The notes: generated by a model from the sequence alone, not told the origin. Numbered from the stretch's first letter, positions 53,644 through 63,375 are shown. The stretch is DNA of 64,000 bases from Actinomycetales bacterium (GCA_020444245.1 JAHLLI010000018.1:46815-110814), one strand, 5' to 3'. Numbers and translations: made by a program.

Positions 53644-54756
53644 ATGGGTCTCTCGATCAACCAGAACATTGCGGCTGTCAACAGCTACCGCAACCTGTCC
53701 AACACCCAGAACGACCTGAGCAAGTCGCTCGAGAAGTTGTCGTCCGGCTTCCGGATCAACCGCGCGGCCGACGACGCTGCCGGCCTGGCGATCTCCGAGG
53801 GCCTGCGCTCTCAGGTCGGCGGCCTCAAGCAGGCGGCCCGCAACGCTCAGGACGGCATCAGCGTCGTGCAGACCGCTGAAGGCGCCCTGACCGAGGTCCA
53901 CTCCATCCTGCAGCGCATGCGTGACCTGGGCGTTCAGGCGGCCAACGACTCGAACAACTCCGAGGCGCGCGCCAACATCGCGACCGAGGCGAACAGCCTG
54001 GTCGAGGAGCTCGGCCGGATCTCGAACTCGACGAACTTCAACGGCACGAAGCTGCTCGACGGCTCCGCCGGCACCCTGACCTTCCAGGTCGGCGCCGACG
54101 GCGACGCCAACAGCGCGATCTCGGTCGACCTGTCCTCTGCGGACGTCTCCACCGTCGCCACCAACCTGACCAGCGGCCTCTACTCGCGGACCGGTTCGGT
54201 CGCTGCCGCAACCGTGGCCGGTAACTGGACCGTCAGCCAGGGCAGCGTCGCGGTGACGGTTGCGATGGGCTCGGCCGGCGACTTCGCCAACAACGGCGAG
54301 GTGGCCGACTTCCTGAACGCCGACTCCGGGTTCGCCTCGAACTTCTCCGCGAAGCTCGACGACACCGGCGACCTGGTCGTCACGTCGAAGTTCGACAGCT
54401 CGGCCGTCACGGTCGCGGGCACCGGCTACACCGCCGGCGCCGGTGCTGCCGGCTCGCTGGACTTCTCCAGCCACACCGGTGCGCAGAACGCGATCACCAC
54501 GATCGACCTGCAGATCTCGAGCATCTCGACCGCTCGTGCGAACCTCGGTGCGATGCAGAACCGCTTCGAGCACACCATCAAGAACATCAACGTCGCCACG
54601 GAGAACCTGTCCGCGTCGGAGAGCCGCATCCGCGACACCGACATGGCGTCCGAGATGGTCAACTTCACCCGGGCCCAGATCCTGTCGCAGGCCGGCACGG
54701 CCATGCTGGCCCAGGCCAACCAGATCCCGCAGGGCGTCCTGTCCCTCCTGCGGTGA
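53644..54756 (+). CDS. fliC: Flagellin
   Basis: 370 residues from ATG 53644 with AAGGAGGAG 7 nt upstream. N-terminal D0/D1 (GLSINQNIAAVNSYRNLSNTQNDLSKSLEKLSSGFRINRAADDAAGLAIS) and C-terminal D1/D0 (NLSASESRIRDTDMASEMVNFTRAQILSQAGTAMLAQANQIPQGVLSLLR) are fully conserved; the variable middle (about 140-270) is short and Ser/Thr/Ala-rich. Secreted subunit of the filament. Preceded by a sigma-28-type promoter and followed by a strong terminator, so expressed alone and highly. Confidence 0.97.
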   Translation: MGLSINQNIAAVNSYRNLSNTQNDLSKSLEKLSSGFRINRAADDAAGLAISEGLRSQVGGLKQAARNAQDGISVVQTAEGALTEVHSILQRMRDLGVQAANDSNNSEARANIATEANSLVEELGRISNSTNFNGTKLLDGSAGTLTFQVGADGDANSAISVDLSSADVSTVATNLTSGLYSRTGSVAAATVAGNWTVSQGSVAVTVAMGSAGDFANNGEVADFLNADSGFASNFSAKLDDTGDLVVTSKFDSSAVTVAGTGYTAGAGAAGSLDFSSHTGAQNAITTIDLQISSISTARANLGAMQNRFEHTIKNINVATENLSASESRIRDTDMASEMVNFTRAQILSQAGTAMLAQANQIPQGVLSLLR

Positions 54757-54807
54757 CCTGACGCCGCGTCAGCGGCAACCAGCAGCACACACAGCTGAAC
54801 ACCCGAG

Positions 54808-54838
54808 GCCGGCGGTGGGGCACGACCCCACCGCCGGC
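54808..54838 (+). terminator. fliC terminator
   Basis: Perfect 13-bp stem GCCGGCGGTGGGG / CCCCACCGCCGGC with loop CACGA, 51 bp after fliC. No T-tract. Confidence 0.82.
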
Positions 54839-54876
54839 TCCCGGGCATCGACCAGGAGCAGGAGAGAGGTGGACAG

Positions 54877-56301
54877 GTGTCCTCGGTCTCGCTCGGCATC
54901 GACGGCCTCGTCAGCGGCCTCGATACAACGTCGCTCATCAACCAGCTCATGCAGGTCGAGGCCGCGCCCCAGACCCTGCTGAAGTCCAAGCTCTCGACCA
55001 CGCAGACCTTCATCACGGCGCTCCAGGCCCTCAACACCAAGGTCGCCTCGCTCGGCGAGGCTGCGACCAAGGCGGCCGACCCGGCGTCGTGGGCGGCGTT
55101 CAAGGCCACCAGCTCTGCCTCGTCGGTCACCGCGTCGGCCGGAAGCGATGCGCAGGTCGGATCGGTCTCGTTCACCGTGGACCAGGTCGCGACCAGCCAG
55201 GTGTCGGTCTCCGCCGTCACCGCGGACGACTCGACCCTCGTCACGGGGATGCCCCCCTCGGTCACCATCCGGGGAGCGGACGGCACCCTGGTCACCGTCG
55301 AGCCGACGTCCGGCTCGCTCCAGGACATCGCCCGAGCGGTCAACAACGCGGCCGACGCCGGCGTCAAGGCGACGGTGGTCCGGGTCTCCGGCGGCGACAC
55401 CCCCACCTACCGGCTGCAGTTCACCGGCAACTCCACCGGCCTGGACGGCACGTTCGAGGTCTACGCGGGGGACCAGGCCACGGTGTCGGCCGCGGTCGCC
55501 GCGGCGGACGGCGGCGACCCGACGGCGCTCGACGCGATGCGGCTGGACACCTCGACGGTGCGCTCCGCGCAGGACGCCACGATCACGCTGTGGCAGGGGA
55601 CGGCGGTCGAGCAGACCTTCACCCAGTCGTCCAACACGTTCTCCGACCTGATGACCGGCGTCGACGTCACCGTCACCGAGCCGACCACCGAGCCCGTCAC
55701 GGTCGACGTGTCCCAGGACACCGCTGCCCTGACCTCCCTGGTCTCCGGCCTGGTGGGCTCGATGGGTGTGGTGCTGTCCGAGATCTCCTCGCGCACCGCG
55801 ACCACCACGACCACCAACAGCGACGGCACGACGTCGGTCACCGGCGGCGTGCTGTCCGGGGACAGCGCGGTGCGGAGCGCCCAGCAGCTCCTCACCACCG
55901 CGATGCTCAGCCCGGCCGACGGCTTCTCGCCGAGCGAGATCGGCATCACCTTCGACAAGGACGGCACCTTCAGCTTCGACGCGGACACGTTCACCGCCGC
56001 GCTCGCCGCGGACCCCGCCAAGGTCCAGTCGATGGCGACCCAGCTCGCCCAGCGGGTCGCCGACGCCGCGGACAGCCTGTCGGACAAGTACGACGGCACC
56101 CTCACGCTCAAGATCACCAACCAGGAGAGCCTGGTCAAGGACTACGGCTCGCAGATCGACGACTGGGACCGGCGTCTGGCCCTGCGCAGGGAAGCGCTCC
56201 AGACGACCTACTCGAACCTCGAGGTCACCCTGTCGAACATGCAGTCGCAGTCGACCTGGCTCGCGAGCCAGCTCTCGTCACTGAGCACGACCACCGCGTG
56301 A
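54877..56301 (+). CDS. fliD: Flagellar filament cap protein FliD (HAP2)
   Basis: 474 residues from GTG 54877 after GGAGAGAGG. N-terminal FliD motif SLGIDGLVSGLDTTSLINQLMQVEAAPQTLL, central Ser/Thr-rich beta domains, C-terminal coil VKDYGSQIDDWDRRLALRREALQTTYSNLEVTLSNMQSQSTWL. It caps the filament and folds incoming flagellin. Followed by fliS and a fliT-like gene, the standard order. Confidence 0.94.
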   Translation: MSSVSLGIDGLVSGLDTTSLINQLMQVEAAPQTLLKSKLSTTQTFITALQALNTKVASLGEAATKAADPASWAAFKATSSASSVTASAGSDAQVGSVSFTVDQVATSQVSVSAVTADDSTLVTGMPPSVTIRGADGTLVTVEPTSGSLQDIARAVNNAADAGVKATVVRVSGGDTPTYRLQFTGNSTGLDGTFEVYAGDQATVSAAVAAADGGDPTALDAMRLDTSTVRSAQDATITLWQGTAVEQTFTQSSNTFSDLMTGVDVTVTEPTTEPVTVDVSQDTAALTSLVSGLVGSMGVVLSEISSRTATTTTTNSDGTTSVTGGVLSGDSAVRSAQQLLTTAMLSPADGFSPSEIGITFDKDGTFSFDADTFTAALAADPAKVQSMATQLAQRVADAADSLSDKYDGTLTLKITNQESLVKDYGSQIDDWDRRLALRREALQTTYSNLEVTLSNMQSQSTWLASQLSSLSTTTA

Positions 56302-56318
56302 ACCATGGAGGGGACACG

Positions 56319-56780
56319 ATGAACTACACCGCCGTGCGGTCCCGGTATCTGGATGATGCCGTCGCGACCGCGAGCCCTGCGAAGCTGCTCACCATGCTCT
56401 ACGACCGGCTGGTGCTGGACCTCGAGCGGGCCGAGAGCGCGCAGCGCGACGGCGACCGCGCGGGCGGCGGCAACCACCTGTTGCACGCGCAGGACATCGT
56501 GTCCGAGCTCGCCTCGACGCTCGAGGTGGACGCCTGGGACGGCGCCCGCGGGCTGATGAGCGTGTACACCTACCTGCTCACCGAGCTGGTCGGCGCGAAC
56601 GTGTCCGGCGACCCGGAGCGCACCGCGGCCTGCCGCGAGCTCGTGGAGCCGCTGCGCGACGCGTGGCACGAGGCCGCGGACCAGCTGTCCGGCGCCCCGG
56701 TCCGGCCAGGCGCTCCGACGCTCGAACCCGCCGGCGCCGCGGGCGGGTACGCGAGCCTCGGCGTGCTCGGGGTCGGCTGA
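56319..56780 (+). CDS. fliS: Flagellin chaperone FliS
   Basis: 153 residues from ATG 56319 after GGAGGGG. Typical start NYTAVRSRYLDDAVATASPAKLLTMLYDRLVLDLERAE and the helix GLMSVYTYLLTELVGAN. FliS binds the disordered C-terminus of flagellin before export. The last ~30 residues are a Pro/Ala/Gly-rich tail. One base separates it from the next gene. Confidence 0.93.
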   Translation: MNYTAVRSRYLDDAVATASPAKLLTMLYDRLVLDLERAESAQRDGDRAGGGNHLLHAQDIVSELASTLEVDAWDGARGLMSVYTYLLTELVGANVSGDPERTAACRELVEPLRDAWHEAADQLSGAPVRPGAPTLEPAGAAGGYASLGVLGVG

Positions 56781-56781
56781 C

Positions 56782-57102
56782 ATGCCCACGACCACTTCCG
56801 CGTGGGACACCGCCTGGGCCGAGGCGCTGGACGCCCTCGAGCTCGACGTCGCGCTGGCCGAGCGGATGCTCTCGCTGGACCGGATCGCCGCCTCGCCACC
56901 GGATCGGTGGGCGCCGCCGGTGGGCCTCGGCCCGCTGCCGGCCGCCTTCGCCGACCGCGCCCGTGCGCTCCTGGACCGGCAGCTCGAGGTGGGTCGCCGC
57001 CTCGCCGAGGCCGCCGAGCTCAGCCGCCGCCAGCTGCGTGCCGCGCACGCGTTGCGCTCCGCGGCTCCCAGCGCCCCCGTCTACCTCGACGTGCCCGCCT
57101 GA
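56782..57102 (+). CDS. FliT-like flagellar chaperone (putative)
   Basis: 106 residues, largely helical (WAEALDALELDVALAERMLSL; ADRARALLDRQLEVGRRLAEAAELSRRQLRAAHAL). No strong family signature, but size, helical content and position one base after fliS match the FliT class of FliD chaperones. Function inferred from context. Confidence 0.6.
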   Translation: MPTTTSAWDTAWAEALDALELDVALAERMLSLDRIAASPPDRWAPPVGLGPLPAAFADRARALLDRQLEVGRRLAEAAELSRRQLRAAHALRSAAPSAPVYLDVPA

Positions 57103-57205
57103 CCCCAGCACGCCCGGTGTGCCCGAGGTGTCCGGCTCGGGCGGATCAGGGTGCCTCCTTCGGGTGATCCGAGGCGCGAGCCGCGAAGAACGTCCCGCGG
57201 AACCC

Positions 57206-57231
57206 CTCATCGCCGCCGCCGCTGGGCCGAT
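57206..57231 (+). promoter_or_regulatory. flgB operon promoter, sigma-28 type
   Basis: CTCAT (57206-57210), 15-bp spacer, GCCGAT (57226-57231) followed by GGG; same pattern as the fliC promoter. Located 78 bp before flgB in a 206-bp gap after the fliT-like gene. Confidence 0.6.
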
Positions 57232-57308
57232 GGGCCCGGCGAGCACGGATCGCTCGCCCCGGAGGCCATGGACCGGCCGCCCCGCGCACACCTCGAGAGG
57301 TGGCGGCC

Positions 57309-57650
57309 GTGTTCGACTCGGTCTCGTTCGTGGCGATGAACACCGCCCTGGACGGTCTCGCGATGCGTCAGCGCGTCATCGCCGACAACGTCGCCAACGT
57401 CCAGACGCCCGGCTTCCTGGCCGGACGCGTCTCCTTCGAGGAGTCGCTGGCGGCGGCCGTCGCGGACGGCTCCGGCGTCGCCCCGGTGAGCACCTCCCGG
57501 TCCATGGCGGCCCCGCGCGAGGACGGCAACAACGTCGACCTGCAGTCCGAGACGGTCCTCAACATCCAGACCCAGCTGCGCTACCAGCTCGCGACGCAGG
57601 CCGTGAACCACGAGTTCTCGATGCTGCGCACTGCGATGCGGAGCGCCTGA
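57309..57650 (+). CDS. flgB: Flagellar basal-body rod protein FlgB
   Basis: 113 residues from GTG 57309, spaced 8 nt from GAGAGG; the GTG at 57300 is too close to that site. Rod-protein motif [26 protein letters not shown] and C-terminal [21 protein letters not shown]. Proximal rod subunit. First of a tightly overlapping operon flgB to fliK. Confidence 0.92.
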   Translation: MFDSVSFVAMNTALDGLAMRQRVIADNVANVQTPGFLAGRVSFEESLAAAVADGSGVAPVSTSRSMAAPREDGNNVDLQSETVLNIQTQLRYQLATQAVNHEFSMLRTAMRSA

Positions 57651-58048
57651 TGGGCACCTTCGACGCGATCGGCATCGCGGGCTCGGGCATGACCGTCTAC
57701 CAGACGTGGCTCAACGCGATCTCGGACAACCTGGCGAACCTCAACACGGTGCGCAGCACCGACGAGGAGGCGTTCCGGGCGCGCTACGTGCACGCGTCGT
57801 CCGTCGAGTACGGGGAGCCGGCCGGCGCGCGCGTCGACGGCGTGGCTCTCGGGTCCGCCGAGGGGCGTCTGACCTACGAGCCCACCAACCCGCTGGCCGA
57901 CGAGCAGGGCTACGTGCGCTACCCGGACATCGACATGTCCAGCCAGATGACCTACCTGATCATGGCCCAGCGTGCCTACCAGGCGAACGCCGCGGTGGTC
58001 GACCGGGCCAAGGAGTCCTACCAGGCCGCACTGCAGATCGGACGCTGA
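57650..58048 (+). CDS. flgC: Flagellar basal-body rod protein FlgC
   Basis: 132 residues, start overlapping the flgB stop by one base (TGATG). FlgC signatures: [38 protein letters not shown] and [46 protein letters not shown]. Proximal rod component built on FlgB and FliE. Confidence 0.95.
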   Translation: MGTFDAIGIAGSGMTVYQTWLNAISDNLANLNTVRSTDEEAFRARYVHASSVEYGEPAGARVDGVALGSAEGRLTYEPTNPLADEQGYVRYPDIDMSSQMTYLIMAQRAYQANAAVVDRAKESYQAALQIGR

Positions 58049-58395
58049 TGAGCATCGAGGCGATCGGGGCCATCGGCTCCACCGGAAGCCTGTCCGCCCT
58101 GTCCGGGCTCTCCGGCCTGACGGGTGCCACCGCGGCCACCACGAGCGGGTCCGCGACGGGCGCCACGGGCGCGGCCGGGGTGTTCGGCACGACCCTCGCC
58201 GGCCAGGTGGACGACCTCCAGGCCATGCAGGCGAACGCCGACGCGCTGGCGGTCAAGGCCGTCACCGGTGACCTGAACGACATCCACGACTACACGATCG
58301 CGGCCAGCGAGGCGTCGGTGGCCATGGAGCTCACCGCCGCGCTGCGCAACAAGGCCGTCGACGCCTTCACCGAGATCATGAGGATGCAGGCCTGA
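58048..58395 (+). CDS. fliE: Flagellar hook-basal body protein FliE
   Basis: 115 residues with one-base overlap to flgC. The first ~55 residues are Gly/Ala/Thr/Ser-rich; the conserved C-terminal helices read [41 protein letters not shown]. FliE connects the MS-ring/export gate to the rod. Confidence 0.93.
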   Translation: MSIEAIGAIGSTGSLSALSGLSGLTGATAATTSGSATGATGAAGVFGTTLAGQVDDLQAMQANADALAVKAVTGDLNDIHDYTIAASEASVAMELTAALRNKAVDAFTEIMRMQA

Positions 58396-59966
58396 TGCCA
58401 GCCCCGATCAGCGGTCTGCTCGACCGCGCCACCCGGACCATGCGCGAGTTCAGCCTCGCCCAGCGCACCCTCGCCGTGATCGGCGTCGCCGTGCTCGTGC
58501 TCGGCGCCGTAGCGCTGTCCGCCTGGCTGACCAAGCCGTCGATGGCCCCGCTGTTCGCGAACCTGTCCGCGTCCGACGCGTCCTCGATCGTCGACGAGCT
58601 CGACTCCCAGGGCGTCACCTACCAGCTCACCGACGGCGGCTCCACGATCCTGGTCCCGGCCGACAAGGTCTACGCGCTGCGGCTGTCCGCTGCGGCGGCG
58701 GGCCTGCCCGCGGCGTCCGACGGGGGCGGCTACTCGCTGCTCGACTCGATGGGCATGACGTCCTCGGAGTTCCAGCAGCAGGTCACCTACCAGCGCGCGA
58801 TCGAGGGCGAGCTCGCCAAGACGATCGGTGCGCTCAAGGGCGTCACCACCGCGACGGTCCACCTGGCGCTGCCGGAGAAGAGCGTGTTCGTCTCGGAGAC
58901 CTCCGACCCGACGGCCTCGGTGTTCGTCGAGACCGCACCCGGCGCGAGCCTGACGGCCGACCAGGTGCAATCGATCGTGCACCTCGTCTCCGCCGGCATC
59001 GAGGGCATGAAGCCCTCGGACGTCGCCGTGATCGACGCCGACGGGCACGTGCTCTCCGCGGTCGGCGGCGACGCCGGCACCGTGCTCCAGGGCAACCAGG
59101 TCTCCGACTACGAGAGCCGCGTCACCAGCGGCGTGCAGTCGATGCTCGACGCGGTGCTCGGCCCGGGGAACGCCGTGGTGAGTGTCACCGCCGAGCTCGA
59201 CTTCGACCAGACCGCGAGGACCACCGAGACCTACTCCGCTTCCGACCCGACCCTGCCGCCGATCAACTCCGCCACCACCGTCGAGGACTACACCGGCACC
59301 GGCCAGACGGTCGGCGGGGTCCTCGGGGTGGACGGCTCGGTGACCGACACCGGCACGACCACCGGCGACGGCGCCGGGACGTACCACAAGGAGTCGGCGA
59401 CGGTGAACAACCCGCTCAACAAGGTCACCGAGCAGCAGACCACGGCGCCCGGCACCGTGAAGCGCCAGTCGGTGTCGGTGATCGTGTCCGACGCGCTCTC
59501 CGGCGTCGACATGACCGCGCTGCAGGAGTCGATCGCGGCGGCCGCCGGCATCGACGCCACCCGTGGCGACGTGGTCTCGGTCGCACAGATGCCGTTCGAC
59601 ACGACCACGGCGACCAAGGCCCAGGAGGCCCTCGCCGCCGCCGACGAGCAGGCCAAGGCCGAGCGCACCACCGAGCTGATCAAGACCGGCGCGATCGCCG
59701 GCGTCGTGCTGGTCTCGCTGGTCCTGCTGATCATCCTCGGCCGCCGCCGCGGACGCCGCGACGACCGCGAGTCGATCGACCTGGGCGACCTCGAGCTGCT
59801 CGAGGCCGCGAAGGCCGAGGCTCTGCAGGCGGCCGGCGAGGCGCGTGCCCTGCCGGCGCCGGTGGTGGCCGACTCCAAGCGTGACGACGTCCTGGCGATG
59901 GCTGCCGAGCAGCCCGCCGAGGTCGCCGAGGTCCTGCGCGGCTGGCTCACGGCCGGGAGGTCCTGA
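58395..59966 (+). CDS. fliF: Flagellar MS-ring protein FliF
   Basis: 523 residues, one-base overlap with fliE. Two transmembrane helices (about 24-44 and 430-450) flank the ring-building motifs (EGELAKTIGALKGVTTATVHLALPE, FVETAPGASLTADQVQSIVHLVSAGIEGMKPSDVAVIDADG). The C-terminal cytoplasmic tail (RDDVLAMAAEQPAEVAEVLRGWL) is the FliG-binding motif. Forms the membrane platform of the motor. Confidence 0.96.
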   Translation: MPAPISGLLDRATRTMREFSLAQRTLAVIGVAVLVLGAVALSAWLTKPSMAPLFANLSASDASSIVDELDSQGVTYQLTDGGSTILVPADKVYALRLSAAAAGLPAASDGGGYSLLDSMGMTSSEFQQQVTYQRAIEGELAKTIGALKGVTTATVHLALPEKSVFVSETSDPTASVFVETAPGASLTADQVQSIVHLVSAGIEGMKPSDVAVIDADGHVLSAVGGDAGTVLQGNQVSDYESRVTSGVQSMLDAVLGPGNAVVSVTAELDFDQTARTTETYSASDPTLPPINSATTVEDYTGTGQTVGGVLGVDGSVTDTGTTTGDGAGTYHKESATVNNPLNKVTEQQTTAPGTVKRQSVSVIVSDALSGVDMTALQESIAAAAGIDATRGDVVSVAQMPFDTTTATKAQEALAAADEQAKAERTTELIKTGAIAGVVLVSLVLLIILGRRRGRRDDRESIDLGDLELLEAAKAEALQAAGEARALPAPVVADSKRDDVLAMAAEQPAEVAEVLRGWLTAGRS

Positions 59967-60979
59967 TGAGTGCGGCCCTGATGACGGGGACCCAGAAGGC
60001 GGCGCTGCTGCTCATCCAGCTCGGCAAGGAGCAGGCCGCGCGGGTCATGGCCCAGCTCGACGAGACCGAGATCGAGGAGCTGTCCAAGGAGATCGCGCGC
60101 CTCGAGCGGATCGACGCCGGCACCGCCGAGGAGGTCATCGACGAGTTCTACGCCGCCTCGATCGGCCCTCGCGGGCTCGGCGGGCGCGGCGGCCTGACCT
60201 TCGCCCAGCAGCTGCTCGAGGCCTCGGTGGGCCGGGACCGGGCGCAGGACATGATCGAGCGGCTCGCGAGCTCGCTGCAGGGGCAGCCGTTCGAGTTCCT
60301 GCAGTACGCCGACGCCCGCCAGATCGTCGGCCTGCTCAACGGTGAGCACCCGCAGACCATCGCGCTGGTGATGGCCCACCTGAGGGCCGAGCACGCGTCG
60401 CAGATCATGACCGGCCTGGCCCCCGAGGTGCAGGCCGAGGTCGCGCACCGGATCGCGCTCATGGAGCGCGCCTCCCCGGACGTGGTCGCGGTGGTCGCCG
60501 AGACCCTCCAGCGCAAGGCGTCGGCCGTGCTCACCCCGACCGAGACGTCGGCGATCGGAGGGGTCCAGCCCCTCGTCGAGATCATCAACCGCGCCGACCC
60601 CACGACCGAGAAGGCCATCCTCGAAGGGCTCGAGCAGCGGGACAAGGCCCTCGCCGAGGAGGTCCGCAGCCGGATGTTCGTGTTCGCCGACATCACGATG
60701 CTCGAGGACCGCGCGATCCAGCTCGTGCTGCGCGGCGTCGAGATGTCGTCGCTGGCCACCGCCCTCAAGGGCGCCGACGGCGAGGTCAAGGAGCGGATCC
60801 TGGCCAACCTCTCCGAGCGGGCCAGGGAGAACCTCGTCGAGGAGATCGACCTGCTCGGCCCGGTGCGGATGTCCACCGTCGAGGAGGCGCGCGCCTCCGT
60901 CGTCCAGGCGATCCGGCAGCTCGAGGAGACCGGCCAGATCGTCATCCGCCGCGAGGGCGAGGACGAGTATGTCTCCTGA
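59966..60979 (+). CDS. fliG: Flagellar motor switch protein FliG
   Basis: 337 residues, one-base overlap with fliF. N-terminal FliF-binding helices (TGTQKAALLLIQLGKEQAARVMAQLDETEIEELSKEIA), middle EHPQTIALVMAHL motif (EHPQ with hydrophobic patch binds FliM), and charged C-terminal torque helix LEDRAIQLVLRGVEMSSLATALKGADGEVKERILANLSERAREN with the conserved Arg/Asp/Glu residues facing the stator. Confidence 0.96.
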   Translation: MSAALMTGTQKAALLLIQLGKEQAARVMAQLDETEIEELSKEIARLERIDAGTAEEVIDEFYAASIGPRGLGGRGGLTFAQQLLEASVGRDRAQDMIERLASSLQGQPFEFLQYADARQIVGLLNGEHPQTIALVMAHLRAEHASQIMTGLAPEVQAEVAHRIALMERASPDVVAVVAETLQRKASAVLTPTETSAIGGVQPLVEIINRADPTTEKAILEGLEQRDKALAEEVRSRMFVFADITMLEDRAIQLVLRGVEMSSLATALKGADGEVKERILANLSERARENLVEEIDLLGPVRMSTVEEARASVVQAIRQLEETGQIVIRREGEDEYVS

Positions 60980-61571
60980 GCCCACCACGTTCCGGCTCGC
61001 GCCGCTCGCGCCGACGGCGCGGGCCGCGCGCGAGCAGGAACGCGCGGCCGGCTACGCCGCGGGATGGGCCGCCGGTGCCCGGGCCGCCGCAGAACAGGCA
61101 GCCCAGCAGCGCGCCGCGCTCGCAGCCGAGCACCACGCAGCCGAACAGCGCCGCGAGGCAGCGGTCCGCGGCGCCGTCGACCGACTGGCACGGGCCGCGG
61201 CGGCCGCCGACGCGCGGTCGGTGCCGGTGGTGGCCGACGTCCGGCGGGCCCTGGCGCTGGCCGCGCTCGAGCTGGCCGAGGCGGTGCTCGGGCGCGAGCT
61301 GGCCGACGGTGCCGACTCGGCGCGGGCCGCCCTGGACCGCGCCCTGTCCGCGGGCGCGGAGCTCGGCGTGCACACGGTGCGGCTCTCACCGGCCGACCAC
61401 GCCGCGCTGCTCGGCGAGGGCGTCGAGCCCCCGGCCGGCGTCGCGCTGGTCCCCGACCCGCGGCTGCGGCCCGGCGATGCACTCAGCGAGCACCCGGCCG
61501 GCTACCTGGACGCACAGGTCTCGACCGCGCTCGACCGGGCACGGCGCGCGCTGCTGGGGGAGGACGCATGA
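60969..61571 (+). CDS. fliH: Flagellar export ATPase regulator FliH
   Basis: 200 residues starting inside the fliG gene (11-bp overlap). Ala/Glu/Arg-rich coil (about 15-75) with GYAAGWAAGARAAAEQAAQQ repeats typical of FliH, then a globular C-terminal part (AALELAEAVLGRELADGADSARAALDRALSAG, VHTVRLSPADHAALL). Dimer that docks FliI to the export gate. Low overall conservation; context makes it firm. Confidence 0.88.
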   Translation: MSPEPTTFRLAPLAPTARAAREQERAAGYAAGWAAGARAAAEQAAQQRAALAAEHHAAEQRREAAVRGAVDRLARAAAAADARSVPVVADVRRALALAALELAEAVLGRELADGADSARAALDRALSAGAELGVHTVRLSPADHAALLGEGVEPPAGVALVPDPRLRPGDALSEHPAGYLDAQVSTALDRARRALLGEDA

Positions 61572-62929
61572 GCTCCCCGACGGCCCCGCGCGGTGACACC
61601 GCCCTGCTCGACGCCGTGCTGGGCGATGCCGCCTGGCGGCGCGCGCTCGCGGCCGTGGAGCCCGAGCGATTCGGCCGGGTGAGCTCGGTGGTCGGTCTGT
61701 CCGTGGACGTCGTCGGGCTGCCCGGTGCGGTGGGCGACCTCGTCGAGGTCGTGACGCCAGGTGCGCCGGTCCCGCTCGAGGTGGTCGCCGCCACCACGAG
61801 CGCGCTGCGCTGCATGCCGCTGGGTCCGGTGCAGGGGCTGCGGACCGGGATGTCGGTACGCGGCACCGGCCGGGCGCTGACCGCGCCGGTGGGGGACGGA
61901 CTGCTCGGCCGGGTGCTCGACGGGCTCGGCCGCCCCGCGGACGGCAAGGGTCCGCTGGCCACCACCCGCCGCGAGCCCATCACCGGCCGGGCCCCGAGCG
62001 CGCTCGGCCGCACCAGGGTCGACACCGCGCTCAGCCTGGGCGTGCGGGCCCTGGACACCATGGCCACCGTCGGCCGCGGGCAGCGCATCGGCCTGTTCGC
62101 CGGGTCTGGCGTGGGCAAGTCCAGCCTGCTGTCGATGATCGCGCGCGGCACCGAGGCCGAGGTCTCCGTGATCGCCCTGGTCGGCGAGCGCGGCCGCGAG
62201 GTCCGCGAGTTCCTCGAGGACGACCTGGGCCCCGAGGGCCTGGCCCGCTCGGTGGTGGTCGTGGCCACCTCCGACGAGCCGCCGCTGGTCCGGCTGCGCG
62301 CCGCGTACGTGGCCACCCGGATCGCCGAGGAGTTCCGCGCCGAGGGCCGTGACGTCGTGCTGATGATGGACTCCCTGACCCGTGTCGCGATGGCGCAGCG
62401 CGAGATCGGGCTCTCGGTGGGCGAGCCGCCCGCGACCCGCGGCTACCCGCCGTCGACCTTCTCGTTGCTTGCCCAGCTGCTCGAGCGCGCCGGCACGGCC
62501 GAGCGCGGGTCGGTCACCGGGATCTACACGGTGCTCGTGGACGGCGACGACCACAACGAGCCGATCGCCGACGCCGCCCGGTCGATCCTCGACGGGCACG
62601 TGGTGCTCACCCGCGAGCTGGCCACCGCCGGGCACTTCCCGTCGGTCGACGTGCTCGGGTCCGTCTCGCGCGTCGCGACGCGGGTGACCTCGCGCGAGCA
62701 GCGCGAGGCCGCCGTCCGGCTGCGGCAGGTGCTGTCCGCGCGGCGCCGGGCGCAGGACCTGCTCGACGTGGGCGCGTACGCGGCCGGCAGCAACCCGCTG
62801 GTCGACGCCGCCGTCGAGCACGCCGACGCGATCGACGCGTTCCTGCGCCAGCCCCTCGAGGACGTCGCCCCGTTTGCCGACTCGTGGGCCCGCCTGGACC
62901 GGCTGGTCGCGGCGATGGGAGGTCGGTGA
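61568..62929 (+). CDS. fliI: Flagellum-specific ATP synthase FliI
   Basis: 453 residues from ATG 61568 (ATGA overlap). F1-beta-like ATPase: Walker A GSGVGKSS (179-186), VGERGREVREFLEDDLG, Walker B with Asp268 in VVLMMDSLTRVAMAQREIGLS, and GYPPSTFSLLAQLLERAG. Hydrolyses ATP to unfold and release export substrates together with FliH and FliJ. Confidence 0.96.
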   Translation: MSSPTAPRGDTALLDAVLGDAAWRRALAAVEPERFGRVSSVVGLSVDVVGLPGAVGDLVEVVTPGAPVPLEVVAATTSALRCMPLGPVQGLRTGMSVRGTGRALTAPVGDGLLGRVLDGLGRPADGKGPLATTRREPITGRAPSALGRTRVDTALSLGVRALDTMATVGRGQRIGLFAGSGVGKSSLLSMIARGTEAEVSVIALVGERGREVREFLEDDLGPEGLARSVVVVATSDEPPLVRLRAAYVATRIAEEFRAEGRDVVLMMDSLTRVAMAQREIGLSVGEPPATRGYPPSTFSLLAQLLERAGTAERGSVTGIYTVLVDGDDHNEPIADAARSILDGHVVLTRELATAGHFPSVDVLGSVSRVATRVTSREQREAAVRLRQVLSARRRAQDLLDVGAYAAGSNPLVDAAVEHADAIDAFLRQPLEDVAPFADSWARLDRLVAAMGGR

Positions 62930-63375
62930 TGGGCCAGAGCTTCCGGCTCGCCGGGCTGCTGCGGCTGCGGCGCCTGCAGGAGGAGCGCGCGGCTGCCGGG
63001 CTGGCGGCCGCGAACGCGGCGACGCGCGAGGCCGAGGACGAGCGCGACGAGCTCACGACGCTGATGGCCGGGACGATCTTCCCGCGTCACACGGACGAGA
63101 ACGCGTGGCGGTGCGCGGTGGCCGCGCGTGCCTCGCTGACCTCGCTGGTGGGCGAGGCCACCGTCGCGGTCGACGTGGCCGTGCGCCGCGGCGAGATCGC
63201 CGCCGAGGACTGGACCGCCGCCCGCACCCGGGTGGCGATGTTGGACAAGCTCGCCGAGCGCCACGAGGCGCTGGTGCGCGCCGAGGAGGACCGGACCGAG
63301 CAGCAGCTGCTCGACGAGGTGGCCTCCCGGCGCCGGGGCGAGCCGATCGAACCGACCGAGCAGGAGGACCGATGA
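62929..63375 (+). CDS. fliJ: Flagellar export protein FliJ
   Basis: 148 residues, one-base overlap with fliI. Two long amphipathic helices (RLAGLLRLRRLQEERAAAGLAAANAATREAEDERDEL and WTAARTRVAMLDKLAERHEALVRAEEDRTEQQLLDEVASRR), the coiled-coil of FliJ, which inserts in the FliI hexamer and contacts FlhA. Recognised by helical pattern and position. Confidence 0.85.
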   Translation: MGQSFRLAGLLRLRRLQEERAAAGLAAANAATREAEDERDELTTLMAGTIFPRHTDENAWRCAVAARASLTSLVGEATVAVDVAVRRGEIAAEDWTAARTRVAMLDKLAERHEALVRAEEDRTEQQLLDEVASRRRGEPIEPTEQEDR

